DNA of 64,000 bases from Lachnospiraceae bacterium (GTDB lineage: Bacteria > Bacillota > Clostridia > Lachnospirales > Lachnospiraceae): positions 62,001 to 126,000 of the forward strand of contig CAJTIU010000005.1 in NCBI GenBank assembly GCA_910576335.1, written 5' to 3'. The position numbers were made by a program, and so were the translations under genes. Each line of letters begins with the position of its first letter. Positions within the stretch are counted from its first letter, which is position 1. This document shows positions 8,292-17,882 of this stretch, piece by piece. A model generated the notes under the pieces. That model did not search any database, was not told the origin of the DNA, and saw only the letters and a program-made list of their open reading frames with translations.

Positions 8292-8465
8292 TCAATCCTC
8301 CCTCACTTTACTATTGAGCCATTTCAGAAAACATTCTCCACAAGACTCTTCTTCACATTCATAGTCAGGGCAAAAATTGTCCACAAATTTTAATCCCGAA
8401 ACCTCCTGAATGAATTTTGTTAATTCTTCATTGCTCATATTTCTTATTTTATCACCGTTTGTCAT
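8292..8465 (-). CDS. small Cys-rich protein (MTNxDxIRNMSN family), copy 1
   Basis: A 57-residue protein, MTNGDKIRNMSNEELTKFIQ..., with a Cys cluster (CPDYECEEESCGECF) and ending KWLNSKVRED. It is clearly related to the 60-residue gene at 51013-51195, which shares the N-terminal MTN-D-IRNMSNEEL and the closing tryptophan motif. Its spacing and ribosome site (GGATAGGGAA) support translation. Probably zinc-binding. Confidence 0.7.
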   Translation of the reverse strand: MTNGDKIRNMSNEELTKFIQEVSGLKFVDNFCPDYECEEESCGECFLKWLNSKVRED

Positions 8466-8520
8466 TTCCCTATCCTCTCCTTACCACATTGGCAGATGCT
8501 TCAAGTAATGCGCAAAACAG

Positions 8521-9387
8521 TTATCTGCGAAATTCCTCTGCCAATATCTCGAATACAGCACTATCATGTAATCTTCCATCCTGGAGCCTTGCTATCTGAC
8601 GATAATGACCGCACTCACAGCCACCATGCTTTTTGACAAAATTTCTGTATCCACGAATCGCCGGGTTGTCAGTGAAACAAAACCACTGAATTCTGTTCAG
8701 ATGATAGATTTCAAAAATATTGCAGATTGCCGTGTAGACATCTTTTGCAAATTCAATATTACCTTTCTTAAAACTTATGATTCCGAACCTATCTGCCGAC
8801 ATAGCCGCCCAATCAACAGCATATGTTATATATCCAATAACATTATCATCTTTATCAACCGACACAAACTGGTGGCACTCGTAGTTGTCATCATGGATAT
8901 TGATTTGACTATCTCCAGTTCCGCCATTCCAGAACATATATTCTGTATCATACCATGTTTCAATACTTTTCTTCTGCAATTCATCTTTATATAGCTGTGC
9001 AGGCTTTAACACAATTAACGCCCCCCTCTCCCAAAAATAAATAACATTCTTACCGCCGCTGTCCCATGTGTCCCAGTATTTGCCGTCTACCACCGTCACC
9101 ACATGCCCATCCAATCCAAGAACATATGTACCATGTGGGAAGTTGCAGCAGAATTTATAAACGTCCATAGGGTAATCCGGCTCATAGCGTACATAGCCGT
9201 TGTCTGCCAGGTATTCACCCCATACCTTATTTGCGGACAGAACGTCCTTTTGCCGGTATGCAATCTGCACAAGGTCGTCAAAGACTTCATTCCATGTACG
9301 GTTTGTGGCTTTGCAGCACGCACGAATGGCACAGTCGCCCACACGTCTTTCCTTTGGGTTCGGGTTGTATTTAATCCATCTATCCAT
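8521..9387 (-). CDS. papain-like cysteine peptidase / GNAT acetyltransferase fusion
   Basis: The first ~115 residues look like a phage C39/papain-like cysteine peptidase: GDCAIRACCKATNRTWNEV supplies the Cys, and YVLGLDGHVVTVVDGKYWDTW supplies the His and Asp. The last ~130 residues look like a GNAT N-acetyltransferase: FVSVDKDDNVIGYITYAVD for the core strands and QWFCFTDNPAIRGYRNFVKK for the acyl-CoA arm region. These two modules occur as separate phage proteins, so the fusion suggests coupled processing and acetylation of a target. Both assignments rest on motif pattern only. Confidence 0.6.
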   Translation of the reverse strand: MDRWIKYNPNPKERRVGDCAIRACCKATNRTWNEVFDDLVQIAYRQKDVLSANKVWGEYLADNGYVRYEPDYPMDVYKFCCNFPHGTYVLGLDGHVVTVVDGKYWDTWDSGGKNVIYFWERGALIVLKPAQLYKDELQKKSIETWYDTEYMFWNGGTGDSQINIHDDNYECHQFVSVDKDDNVIGYITYAVDWAAMSADRFGIISFKKGNIEFAKDVYTAICNIFEIYHLNRIQWFCFTDNPAIRGYRNFVKKHGGCECGHYRQIARLQDGRLHDSAVFEILAEEFRR

Positions 9388-9391
9388 CGCT

Positions 9392-9568
9392 TCACAACTC
9401 CCTATAACTGCTTGGACTGTAAAACTCTACATCAAAATTCCACCAAATACCTTTCTCTTTGGAGTAATCATCTCTGCCGATAGTACAGCTTTTATTCTTT
9501 ACAAGATAGTTTCCACTCTTTTCCGGCTTTCCTTTTGTCCAGTCCTTAAGTTCATGAATATTTTTCAT
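9392..9568 (-). CDS. hypothetical small protein
   Basis: A 58-residue protein (MKNIHELKDWTKGKPEKSGNY...) with an aromatic C-terminal half (GIWWNFDVEFYSPSSYREL). The pattern KP.KSGNYLVK resembles the opening of DUF551-type domains. ATG-started and filling the gap between its neighbours almost exactly. Confidence 0.6.
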   Translation of the reverse strand: MKNIHELKDWTKGKPEKSGNYLVKNKSCTIGRDDYSKEKGIWWNFDVEFYSPSSYREL

Positions 9569-9593
9569 TTAACTATGTCCTTTCGGTTTATAT

Positions 9594-9908
9594 TTATTTA
9601 CAATATATGTTTGGTAATGGTTGCCATGCCAAAATAGCACTTCTCATAAAAGTATCTTCATCAGCTATATATGATTTACCCCTGTTTCCGTTCTCAATAG
9701 TTCCAACAGTCACATAATCAAACATCATATAATTACATGATAGTAAAACTTTCTGACCGTCTGGCGGTAGTTTTTCTTCCATTGGAATCCATTCACCCAT
9801 TTTGGGAAACTCTTCAATAAATTTTCTCAAATCATCAAAAGTGGTATATTCTGCCCCTGCCTCTTCTAGTACTGTCATAAATTCCATAAACTTCTTTTCA
9901 TCAATCAT
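9594..9908 (-). CDS. DUF551-like phage protein
   Basis: 104 residues with an N-terminal helix pair and the DUF551 signature MGEWIPMEEKLPPDGQKVLL followed by a closing AWQPLPNIY. Unknown function; typical of temperate Clostridia phage accessory regions. Its ATG overlaps the stop of the preceding gene, indicating translational coupling. Confidence 0.7.
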   Translation of the reverse strand: MIDEKKFMEFMTVLEEAGAEYTTFDDLRKFIEEFPKMGEWIPMEEKLPPDGQKVLLSCNYMMFDYVTVGTIENGNRGKSYIADEDTFMRSAILAWQPLPNIYCK

Positions 9909-10243
9909 TATTCATATCTCCAACTCACAATATCTATTTCACTTCGCCAACCATCACACGTAACACCATCTCTTGTAAAGCTGTACCATGCATGTCCAAG
10001 CCACTGGTGATTTTTATATTCTTTCCCATTTTTATCTTTTACAATTACCCACTTATTCTCATCTGGCTTTATTTTTTCACTTATCCATCCAATATCTTCT
10101 GCTTCAAACCCTATAAAATTCCCACTATCATATCTAATATTCTTTATTTCGTATTTGGAATCTCCGATAAATACGATAGCCTCTTTTCTACGAACCCTTA
10201 ATGGCTGCTTTCCTATTCGTTTCCATATCTCAAATAATTTCAT
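9908..10243 (-). CDS. hypothetical protein
   Basis: 111 residues. Basic N-terminus (MKLFEIWKRIGKQPLRVRRKE), then a beta-rich, aromatic body with WVIVKDKNGKEYKNHQWLGH and a terminal SEIDIVSWRYE. Start ATG after AAGGTAATATCAA. No known domain recognised. Confidence 0.6.
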   Translation of the reverse strand: MKLFEIWKRIGKQPLRVRRKEAIVFIGDSKYEIKNIRYDSGNFIGFEAEDIGWISEKIKPDENKWVIVKDKNGKEYKNHQWLGHAWYSFTRDGVTCDGWRSEIDIVSWRYE

Positions 10244-10292
10244 TTGATATTACCTTCTTTGAATTTATCTAACATTTCTTTGTAAAATCAGT

Positions 10293-10646
10293 TTAATGCT
10301 GTTCTTCATTAACTAATTTAATTTTATATCCTAACTTATTTTCAATTTCAGCCAATGTCATAATTCGTTCTTTCTTTTCAGTTTCATAAATTATATAACT
10401 AATACATGGTAAATTATCAAAACCTATATTAATCATTTTTCTTCCTCCATAACTATCTTCTGTAATAGAAAAACTTGACGAAGTAATTGGTAACTTAGCT
10501 ACTGCTTTATGTCTTTCAGTTTCAAATTTTGAATCTACAAGTATATCTATATCTAATAGATATTCTCTGTTTTCTTCTATTAATTTTATTTTTTTTAATA
10601 TCGTATTTTGTATTATACATTTTTTTAACTCCTTCAATAAAAGCAT
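10293..10646 (-). CDS. hypothetical protein
   Basis: 117 residues; the first half is Lys/Ile-rich and likely helical, the second half has mixed strands (RKMINIGFDNLPCISYIIYE). The ATG lacks a clear ribosome site while AAGGAG occurs ~20 nt downstream, so the start may be internal. No family recognised. Confidence 0.5.
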   Translation of the reverse strand: MLLLKELKKCIIQNTILKKIKLIEENREYLLDIDILVDSKFETERHKAVAKLPITSSSFSITEDSYGGRKMINIGFDNLPCISYIIYETEKKERIMTLAEIENKLGYKIKLVNEEQH

Positions 10647-10650
10647 ATAT

Positions 10651-10881
10651 TTAAGACTTTAATACTATATCATTAATAACAACAACCTTATATGAAGATA
10701 CTTTCATTTCATCATATAATCCCCACTCACTTTCTACATGCTCAATTTTCCCTACAATGACAAATTTTTCACCTTTGAATCCTATTACTTCACCTTTATA
10801 TAAAAAAGAGGAAGTTCCTCTATGTCTCATTGCTACAACTTTATCACCAATTTTGATTTCTTTATTTAAAAAATCTCTCAA
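10651..10881 (-). CDS. small beta-barrel (SH3/KOW-like) protein
   Basis: 76 residues with the small-barrel rhythm KEIKIGDKVVAMRHRGTSSF, then YKGEVIGFKGEKFVIVG and a closing VVVINDIVLKS. This resembles phage KOW/SH3-type adaptor proteins but no specific family is assigned. Start TTG, 7 nt after AGGAT. Confidence 0.55.
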   Translation of the reverse strand: MRDFLNKEIKIGDKVVAMRHRGTSSFLYKGEVIGFKGEKFVIVGKIEHVESEWGLYDEMKVSSYKVVVINDIVLKS

Positions 10882-10905
10882 TTGCTACATCCTATTAAAT
10901 GAGTT

Positions 10906-11481
10906 TTATTTACTTATATTCAACCAATACTCAGCTAAAAATTTACTGTCATACACTCTTATATACTTCTCCATTTCATATATATTTAACCTTGTCCAAT
11001 AATTATTTACACAGTCAATCGCTTTAAACTTCCCAGATTTATTCGGTTTAGATTTAATCTCATATATTTTCTTATAAAAAATCAAATACTTTCCTATTTG
11101 AATATCCTTTTTCTTCTTTTGAATATAATAATAATCCCAGTCAAATTTATCATCTTTCCCAATTCTTCCAAGTCCATAGTATTCGGATGCTTTATGTAAA
11201 TAATAATTTTTCGCATTACCTCCCATTTGACCATAAGTAAATCCATAGCAATTACAATTGACACAATGTTCACACATAGTGGCAAATTTACATCCACCAC
11301 AACAGCGATTATCATTATATATAGGGCACTGAGGTTGATCTTGTGGTATTTTATATTTTTCATTCTTACTTCTATTTCTGGTATCCAAGCTATCACAAAT
11401 ATGAATAGGAGTTTCATACTGTGGATGCTTTAGCTCATATTTATTTACTATATATTTCAAACATTTGATTAATATTTTAAT
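10906..11481 (-). CDS. Cys-rich hypothetical protein, probable AUU start
   Basis: About 191 residues with a dense cysteine cluster in the middle (CPIYNDNRCCGGCKFATMCE and HCVNCNCYGF) that should bind zinc or an Fe-S cluster. A GTG at 11488-11490 opens the same frame but is itself part of the ribosome site GGTAGGTGAG. Four nt further is ATT, then AAA ATA TTA, giving the geometry this genome uses elsewhere for AUA starts. Function unknown. Confidence 0.55.
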   Translation of the reverse strand: MKILIKCLKYIVNKYELKHPQYETPIHICDSLDTRNRSKNEKYKIPQDQPQCPIYNDNRCCGGCKFATMCEHCVNCNCYGFTYGQMGGNAKNYYLHKASEYYGLGRIGKDDKFDWDYYYIQKKKKDIQIGKYLIFYKKIYEIKSKPNKSGKFKAIDCVNNYWTRLNIYEMEKYIRVYDSKFLAEYWLNISK

Positions 11482-11592
11482 TAGTCTCACCTACCATATT
11501 CTATCTCATAAAAGTCCTATTTTATTGTCTTATTCAGTCTATATATTGTGTTTTTTAATTTCAAAATCCACTATATATGGACTTTTTTTGTA

Positions 11593-12357
11593 TTATATTT
11601 GTCTTAAAAGAGTCCTTACAGGCTCCCTTCTCATATTATCCTTCATCCATCTAATATAACCTGGATCAATATCACTTATTTCCAACAATGTCATCCCAAA
11701 ATATTTTCCAAAGTCAACTCGATATTCTTCTATAGACTCTTCTTTTTCTTCCGTCTTTACACCAGACAAAATATTTCTTAAATCATTAGGAATAATCATA
11801 TCCAAATCTGATCTTGAACTTAATATATCACATTCATGAATGAAGAATTCCATATCATTTCTTGGCTCCGGCATTATTACCTTACCAGATTTACTTTTAT
11901 TCCATTCGCCCGAATGAGCCTCGCACATGCAAGCTATCATTTCTTTGTATTCATTAGAAATATCATGTTCAACTTGTGTATTTCTTACCCATTCAGCAGC
12001 TAATATAGGATGATTTTGAACTGTATATTGTGATCCATTCCATCCACACTTAACCGCATCATGGAATACTGGCACACATCTCATACAATCCCTAATTTCT
12101 GGCGTATTGTATTTTTCTCTATTTGTCTTTAATCTGAGTCTATGATTCAAAATACTTGCAAACATATACTCATGATAAATCTGTCCATATTTTTCACATT
12201 GTGTAGCATTATGGTATTTGCCACTTGTGCTACTTGGCATTGTGAATATATAATCTGGTATTTCAGAAACCATATCTATAAAATACTCTGTAAAAGTTTC
12301 TGTTTCAAAATCTTTCAAAAGCGGTTCAAACACTAATTGTTTTTCTTTCTTATTCAA
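11593..12357 (-). CDS. HD-domain phosphohydrolase with ExoX-like C-terminal domain
   Basis: Residues ~60-180 carry an HD-type metal site: VFHDAVKCGW gives the HD pair, with further His at SQYTVQNHPI and Asp in HECDILSSRSDLD. Residues ~215-254 are the ExoX-like/DUF3820 tail FGKYFGMTLLEISDIDPGYI with RWMKDNM. HD proteins hydrolyse nucleotides or cyclic nucleotides; the tail domain usually follows exonucleases. It lies just downstream of the RecD2-like helicase gene. Start TTG after GAGGAGGG. The combination suggests a nucleotide-processing enzyme tied to replication. Confidence 0.7.
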   Translation of the reverse strand: MNKKEKQLVFEPLLKDFETETFTEYFIDMVSEIPDYIFTMPSSTSGKYHNATQCEKYGQIYHEYMFASILNHRLRLKTNREKYNTPEIRDCMRCVPVFHDAVKCGWNGSQYTVQNHPILAAEWVRNTQVEHDISNEYKEMIACMCEAHSGEWNKSKSGKVIMPEPRNDMEFFIHECDILSSRSDLDMIIPNDLRNILSGVKTEEKEESIEEYRVDFGKYFGMTLLEISDIDPGYIRWMKDNMRREPVRTLLRQI

Positions 12358-12370
12358 TATATATCCCTCC

Positions 12371-14635
12371 TCAGTTTCCTTTTAAAAATGTATATAGCAT
12401 TGTTTTTCTATCAAAATTTTCTTTCTTTTTTAATGCGCTATTTACCGTTTTTATTTCTCCAAGATGATAGCATTTTTCTTTTGCTCTGCTTTCTCCAACA
12501 TACAATAAATTTGAATTCAGCATAAATGTATGTGCTTTTGGTGTTACCAAGATGACTACTTTGAACTGTCCTCCTTGTGATTTATGTGTTGACATTGCAT
12601 AAGCCAATCTTATATTTTTCATGGAACTTTTATGTACATAAATCAAAGTTCCATCATAATCAACCACCATAGCATCTTTCAAAATCTTTACTACTCTTCC
12701 GGATTCGCCATTAGCAATAAATGTAGTATTTTTTTCATCAATAAATTCTTCATTATACAGAATAGCTTTATAGTCGTTTACATAATTCATAACGATATCA
12801 TTTAATCGAAATTCCATATTCCCAAAAGTAATCTTAGCTTCTGGATTCCCATTTACTGCTTCTTGTATTTTTTCATTTAAACTAACAGTTCCATATTCAC
12901 CAACGTTATAACATGACAAAACTGCAATGTCTTCTACAGTATATCCTTTTGACAAAAGTGTTTTATAAAGTTGCACCGTGTAATTTACAAGTTTTTCCTG
13001 TGTTAATGGCATAAATATATATGACTGATCTTCTCCAAATATCTGCATACCGCTTTTAGATTTATCAAGATATTCTGTACTGGTACGTGTATCTGTTGCT
13101 ACTGTGGATAATCCACCCTTGCCATAGCGAAACACTTTATCCAATGTTATAGTAGGAATATCTTCACATTTCAATAAATCATATAAAATATTCCCAGCAC
13201 CAACAGAAGGAATTTGCGCATCATCTCCTATAAGAAGCAACTTTGTCCGATTGAAATCAATAGCTTCTAGTAAACGCCGGAACAGAAATATATCTACCAT
13301 GGAAAATTCATCTATAATCACAACATCATATGGCAGTTTATTTTCTTCATTATAATTCCAATCATTAGGTGGCATATAACCTAATCCTCGATGTACTGTC
13401 ATAGCATTTTCTCCGGTGAAACCAGCTAATACTTTAGCGGCTCTTCCAGTAGGAGCTAAAAGCAGACGAGACTTATGATATTCTTTTAATAAGTTTATAA
13501 ATGCCTTGGTACTTGAAGATTTTCCGGAACCACCATATCCTACTAACATAACAATATTGTATTCACACATTAATTCTGATGTTTTGCACTGTGTAGAAGT
13601 TAAATCAAATCCCTCTAATCTTTTAAATTTTGTACAGTCACAATCCCATTTTATATTGATTGATATTGCTTCTTTAATCCTATCTGCTATGTACTTCTCT
13701 GTCTCATATGTTTCTTTTCTACAAACGCTTAATAATTCCCTGTCAAAAATAACATCATTATCGCCTTTTAAGATTAATAAAAGATTGCTTTTGGCTTCAG
13801 GAACCAATACATCAAATTTCTTTTTCAATTCTACTATTTGTATGTATGTATTTCCTTCATTTTCGTTTTCATCAAGTAAATAATCTACACATGCTTTTGC
13901 TCTCTGATATGATGTAATTAAATCAAATCCAAAGAATAACACTGGCTTTGTTCCATTCTGCTTACATTTCTTTGAATCCTTATCAAGCATGAGTAATAAA
14001 GAATCTGCAGTTTTAAAACCAACACCTCCTAATCTACATAAACATTGATATGGTTCCTCTCTTATAACTTCTTTAATTTTATCAACAGATGTATATTTAT
14101 CGTATAACTTTTTGACAATTGATAAATTAAATAATCCTCGGAATTCTTCAACAATATCTGCAAGTTTAAAATTTTCAATAACTTTATTTTTGATAACGTT
14201 AAACGTATAATCTTTGATACCTTTAGTCTTATTTAAATCAATATCATTAAGATTATTTTTCATAATCCTATCAACAATATCCGGATATGCTTCTAATAAA
14301 ACATCTGTCTGATTTTGTGTTAATATCTCATATAAAAAAGTACGTGTCGCAGCCAATGTTGTAGGTCTTTCTCTTTTAATGTTTATTATTTCATATCCAA
14401 TCCCACGGGGATCGGATACCTCCTTTGCTTTTACTATGTAATCAATTCCAAGATTTAATTCAGAAATATTCCCTTTGATTGTTGCTGTACCATATTTACT
14501 TATCTTAATATCTGGATATTCGGATGAGTTAACAGATACACCATATACTTTAAAATCTGCAGAATTATAAACAATACGTTCTGGAACACATTTAAAATCT
14601 ACAATCTTGTCCAAAGATTTCTCACCACCTATCAT
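12371..14635 (-). CDS. RecD2/TraA-like superfamily 1B DNA helicase
   Basis: A 754-residue 5'-3' DNA helicase. The N-terminal ~330 residues hold the HhH-type region of RecD2 (EEPYQCLCRLGGVGFKTADS). The motor has Walker A MLVGYGGSGKSSSTK, motif Ia LLLAPTGRAAKVLAG, Walker B VVIIDEFSMVD, motif III LLLIGDDAQIPSVG and the C-terminal UvrD-like block AYAMSTHKSQGGQF. The ATG at 14635 abuts the polymerase stop without a ribosome site. An in-frame TTG at 14614, 6 nt after GGTGGTGAG, is the more likely start, giving 747 residues. Translation is coupled to the polymerase gene. Confidence 0.92.
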   Translation of the reverse strand: MIGGEKSLDKIVDFKCVPERIVYNSADFKVYGVSVNSSEYPDIKISKYGTATIKGNISELNLGIDYIVKAKEVSDPRGIGYEIINIKRERPTTLAATRTFLYEILTQNQTDVLLEAYPDIVDRIMKNNLNDIDLNKTKGIKDYTFNVIKNKVIENFKLADIVEEFRGLFNLSIVKKLYDKYTSVDKIKEVIREEPYQCLCRLGGVGFKTADSLLLMLDKDSKKCKQNGTKPVLFFGFDLITSYQRAKACVDYLLDENENEGNTYIQIVELKKKFDVLVPEAKSNLLLILKGDNDVIFDRELLSVCRKETYETEKYIADRIKEAISINIKWDCDCTKFKRLEGFDLTSTQCKTSELMCEYNIVMLVGYGGSGKSSSTKAFINLLKEYHKSRLLLAPTGRAAKVLAGFTGENAMTVHRGLGYMPPNDWNYNEENKLPYDVVIIDEFSMVDIFLFRRLLEAIDFNRTKLLLIGDDAQIPSVGAGNILYDLLKCEDIPTITLDKVFRYGKGGLSTVATDTRTSTEYLDKSKSGMQIFGEDQSYIFMPLTQEKLVNYTVQLYKTLLSKGYTVEDIAVLSCYNVGEYGTVSLNEKIQEAVNGNPEAKITFGNMEFRLNDIVMNYVNDYKAILYNEEFIDEKNTTFIANGESGRVVKILKDAMVVDYDGTLIYVHKSSMKNIRLAYAMSTHKSQGGQFKVVILVTPKAHTFMLNSNLLYVGESRAKEKCYHLGEIKTVNSALKKKENFDRKTMLYTFLKGN

Positions 14636-17600
14636 CTAATAAACGTCCCACTTTTTTATTACTTTTTCTTTTTCTTCTGTTTTAATCCAACTTCCTCCCA
14701 CTTTTTTCATTTTATTTCTTTCAGAAAATTCTTTAACATTTATTACATTCCCCTCACAAAATGGAGATTCAACAAATGATTTACCAGAAGTAATTTTTGT
14801 TTTTAAATATTCTCCACTATTCAAATTGTATAAACGTAAATACGGTTTGGTCTTATCTTTGTAAAATTTACATTCAACTACATAATACATATTTTTTGGT
14901 GCTTTAGAATTCGAATATATGATATATTCAAGATATTCCTGTTCATATTTTATCTGTTCTTTTATTGATAATGGTTTATCTTCCAATTGTTGTGATATTT
15001 TCTGAATGTATTTATCCATATGTAATCCTTTATACATTTTTGGAGTTTCATTATCAAAGCAACCATCAAATACAATTAAATCAATACCTAATTTATCTAT
15101 ATCAGACTTTTTAATCTGCTTTTTATTATAATATTTTTCAAACATATCTATAATCTGGAGCAGTTTTTTATTTGAGCCATATTCAGAGAAAAAATTTAAG
15201 ATAGTAAGTATTCTAAGCTGTCTATTATCGACAGAAGTTTTTTGATTTATATCAATAAGCAAATCAATAAAATTATCATAATGTTCTTTTGATAATTCAT
15301 ATAATTCTTCTCCTATAATAGTATTACAAAACTTTATTGATGCAATACCCTGATAAATTGTATTTTCTTCTTTACTCATAAAATATTCTGATCGTGATCT
15401 GCCAAATTTTATATTTTTAATTTCAATTCCTTGTGCTTTAATATATTCTTTAACATTAGACATTTTTTCATTATTATCTACGTAGATATTTAATGCTGCT
15501 GTAAGAAGTTCTATTTTATAATAATATCTTAACCATCCAATAAATAAACCGATCATAGAATATGGAACAGAATGGTTTCTTGAAAACAGATAATTACTTG
15601 CATCTTCAATCACACGTAAAAAGTCTTTAATTACATTCCTTGCTTCGTCTTCTGTCATTCCATATTTTTCCTGTGCGATCTGAACAAATCCTTTTATATA
15701 TCTATCATCTTTTTTTCCATGTATATCAGTCATATATCCACCATTTTCAATAATTGGTATATCTTTTTCTGTACCGGTTTTCTTTGCAAAATGGCGGCGT
15801 ACAATATCAGCTTGTCCCATTGTAAAACCACAAAAATCATGTAAAAAATCAATAATTTGTTCTTGATATACTAAATATCCTAATGTTGGTTTTAAAAATT
15901 CATTTAATGCATCATTCCCATTATCTTTATAAATTCCATTAAACAGATTTTCACGATATGATTCTCCAGCAGGACGAATTGCGCCACTAACCATAGCCAT
16001 AATATCCAGATATGAAATATTTTCATTTTTAGCTTTAATATTCGCCAAGGTTTCTTTGCTCAATGTCCGTTTTAAAGAATCACTTGCGAACCCACTTTCA
16101 AATTGGAATATAAGCGTTGTATCATATGCTATTGAATTAATTACATTTTCGTCAGAAAAATCAATATTATCTGGTGTCAAGTAATCTATTCCTGCCAATT
16201 TACATGCTTTATCAATAAGTCCAACTGCATTTAAACCCAATAAATCTAATTTCACAAAATTTAACGAGTCTATTTCATGCATATCTATTTGGCTAACAGG
16301 TCGTGGATCGGATGTGATTGACAATGTTCCAAAATCATACCTTACATCAGTTGGACTGCAGACAATACCTGCAGCATGTCTCCCCAAAGATGTAATGGTT
16401 CCTATTACCATATCAACATATTTGAACATTTCTGGATATTGCTCACGTATTTCATCTGCCATAAAATCGTGACCTTTTTCATTCGTCTGAACCATATTAG
16501 ACAATTCTTGCGTCTGTTCTGGTGTCATTCCAAAAGCCCTGCCAACATCTTTAATTGCGGCGCGCATTTGAATTGTATTAAATGTAACGATATTACAACA
16601 GTTCAAATCTTTTCGATTGAAAAGATACTCACGCACTTTATATCTATCTTCTGCGTATATATCTGTATCTACATCTGCGAGCGATACACGTTCTGGATTC
16701 ATAAAACGTGAAAAATTCAATTTATATTTTACAGAATCAACATCTGTTATTTTTAATAAATATGCAATAATGCTACCTGACACTGAACCTCTTGATGGCC
16801 CATAATGCATATTATTTGATAATAACCAATTCTTATAATCTGCATCAAGAAGCATGAAATCAATTGCATCATTATGTTTATATGTTTGCAATTCTTCATG
16901 AATACGTGGTATATACTCTGTTTTATAATTGGTTAATGTATTTATTTTTCGTTCTTTTACACCATCAATAATACGTCTCTTAAATTCTTGCTCTGCATTT
17001 TTAAATCTTGGATATTTATTGCTATAGTTTAAGTCATATTGTTCAATTATATCTGCAAATCTATTTGTCTCTTTTATCGCATCTATATATACTTCTTTTG
17101 AAAGTGCATTCTGATTTTCAAATGCCTCCATCATTTCGTTATGTGTTTTCCATACCAGATCACAACTGTCCTCGTCATGAAAATCTATTTTTTTAGATTT
17201 CTGCATTACTTTTCTTCCAAGAAAGTGATTATTGTCGATTGCATGTACATCGTTTGTTGCAATCAACTTTAATCCATATTTTAATGCAATTCTATGCAGA
17301 TATTGGTTGTATTTTATTTGTAAGTCAAAATTGTGCGGTTGAATTTCTAACCAACATCTGTGTTTATTTTTAACTATAAATTGTAAGAATCTTTCTTGTA
17401 CATTCTCATTTCCCTTACACAACATACCACCTGTACACGCAGTAAGTATCAAAACATTATCAGATGTATTTTCTAATTCCTCTAATGAAATACGTGGGTT
17501 GTAATAAAAATGCCCATCATCCCTATTAAATGAATCAGATGATAATTTATTAAGTTCTTCTGTACCAGCTTTATTTTTTGCATACAGACAGCAATGGTAA

Positions 17601-17881
17601 TTGTCCCTGATTAAATTATGTTTGTCAATTTTTTCTGTTATATAAAATTCTTCTGCATGAATATATTTTATACCAGCTTTTTCACAAGCCTGTTTTTTCG
17701 CTACATTATGCAATATCGCGCCATGCTCCGTAAAAGCTATCGCCTTCATATTGCATTCCTTTGCCTTATCTATATATTCTTGAAATGGTGTTATTGAGTC
17801 TACTTCAAGGCCACTATACGGATTTGAATCCATACTGTGTAAATGTAATACTGTAAAATTTTCCAACTCTTTACATCCCAC
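14636..17881 (-). CDS. dnaE: DNA polymerase III alpha subunit, DnaE type
   Basis: Replicative C-family polymerase of 1081 residues. It has an N-terminal PHP domain (FTVLHLHSMDSNPYSG, FTEHGAI, ATNDVH), the palm with GPSRGSVSGSI and the catalytic Asp pair VSLADVDTDI, fingers with FNTIQMRAAIKDVGRAFG, and DIVRRHFAKKTG in the thumb/tau-binding part. The family's usual OB and tau-binding ends look short. GTG (17881) heads the frame, but TTG at 17866 follows AAGGTGGG more sensibly and gives MENFTVLHLHS. It sits between the nuclease and helicase genes with only 1-nt gaps. Confidence 0.95.
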   Translation of the reverse strand: MGCKELENFTVLHLHSMDSNPYSGLEVDSITPFQEYIDKAKECNMKAIAFTEHGAILHNVAKKQACEKAGIKYIHAEEFYITEKIDKHNLIRDNYHCCLYAKNKAGTEELNKLSSDSFNRDDGHFYYNPRISLEELENTSDNVLILTACTGGMLCKGNENVQERFLQFIVKNKHRCWLEIQPHNFDLQIKYNQYLHRIALKYGLKLIATNDVHAIDNNHFLGRKVMQKSKKIDFHDEDSCDLVWKTHNEMMEAFENQNALSKEVYIDAIKETNRFADIIEQYDLNYSNKYPRFKNAEQEFKRRIIDGVKERKINTLTNYKTEYIPRIHEELQTYKHNDAIDFMLLDADYKNWLLSNNMHYGPSRGSVSGSIIAYLLKITDVDSVKYKLNFSRFMNPERVSLADVDTDIYAEDRYKVREYLFNRKDLNCCNIVTFNTIQMRAAIKDVGRAFGMTPEQTQELSNMVQTNEKGHDFMADEIREQYPEMFKYVDMVIGTITSLGRHAAGIVCSPTDVRYDFGTLSITSDPRPVSQIDMHEIDSLNFVKLDLLGLNAVGLIDKACKLAGIDYLTPDNIDFSDENVINSIAYDTTLIFQFESGFASDSLKRTLSKETLANIKAKNENISYLDIMAMVSGAIRPAGESYRENLFNGIYKDNGNDALNEFLKPTLGYLVYQEQIIDFLHDFCGFTMGQADIVRRHFAKKTGTEKDIPIIENGGYMTDIHGKKDDRYIKGFVQIAQEKYGMTEDEARNVIKDFLRVIEDASNYLFSRNHSVPYSMIGLFIGWLRYYYKIELLTAALNIYVDNNEKMSNVKEYIKAQGIEIKNIKFGRSRSEYFMSKEENTIYQGIASIKFCNTIIGEELYELSKEHYDNFIDLLIDINQKTSVDNRQLRILTILNFFSEYGSNKKLLQIIDMFEKYYNKKQIKKSDIDKLGIDLIVFDGCFDNETPKMYKGLHMDKYIQKISQQLEDKPLSIKEQIKYEQEYLEYIIYSNSKAPKNMYYVVECKFYKDKTKPYLRLYNLNSGEYLKTKITSGKSFVESPFCEGNVINVKEFSERNKMKKVGGSWIKTEEKEKVIKKWDVY

Positions 17882-17882
17882 C

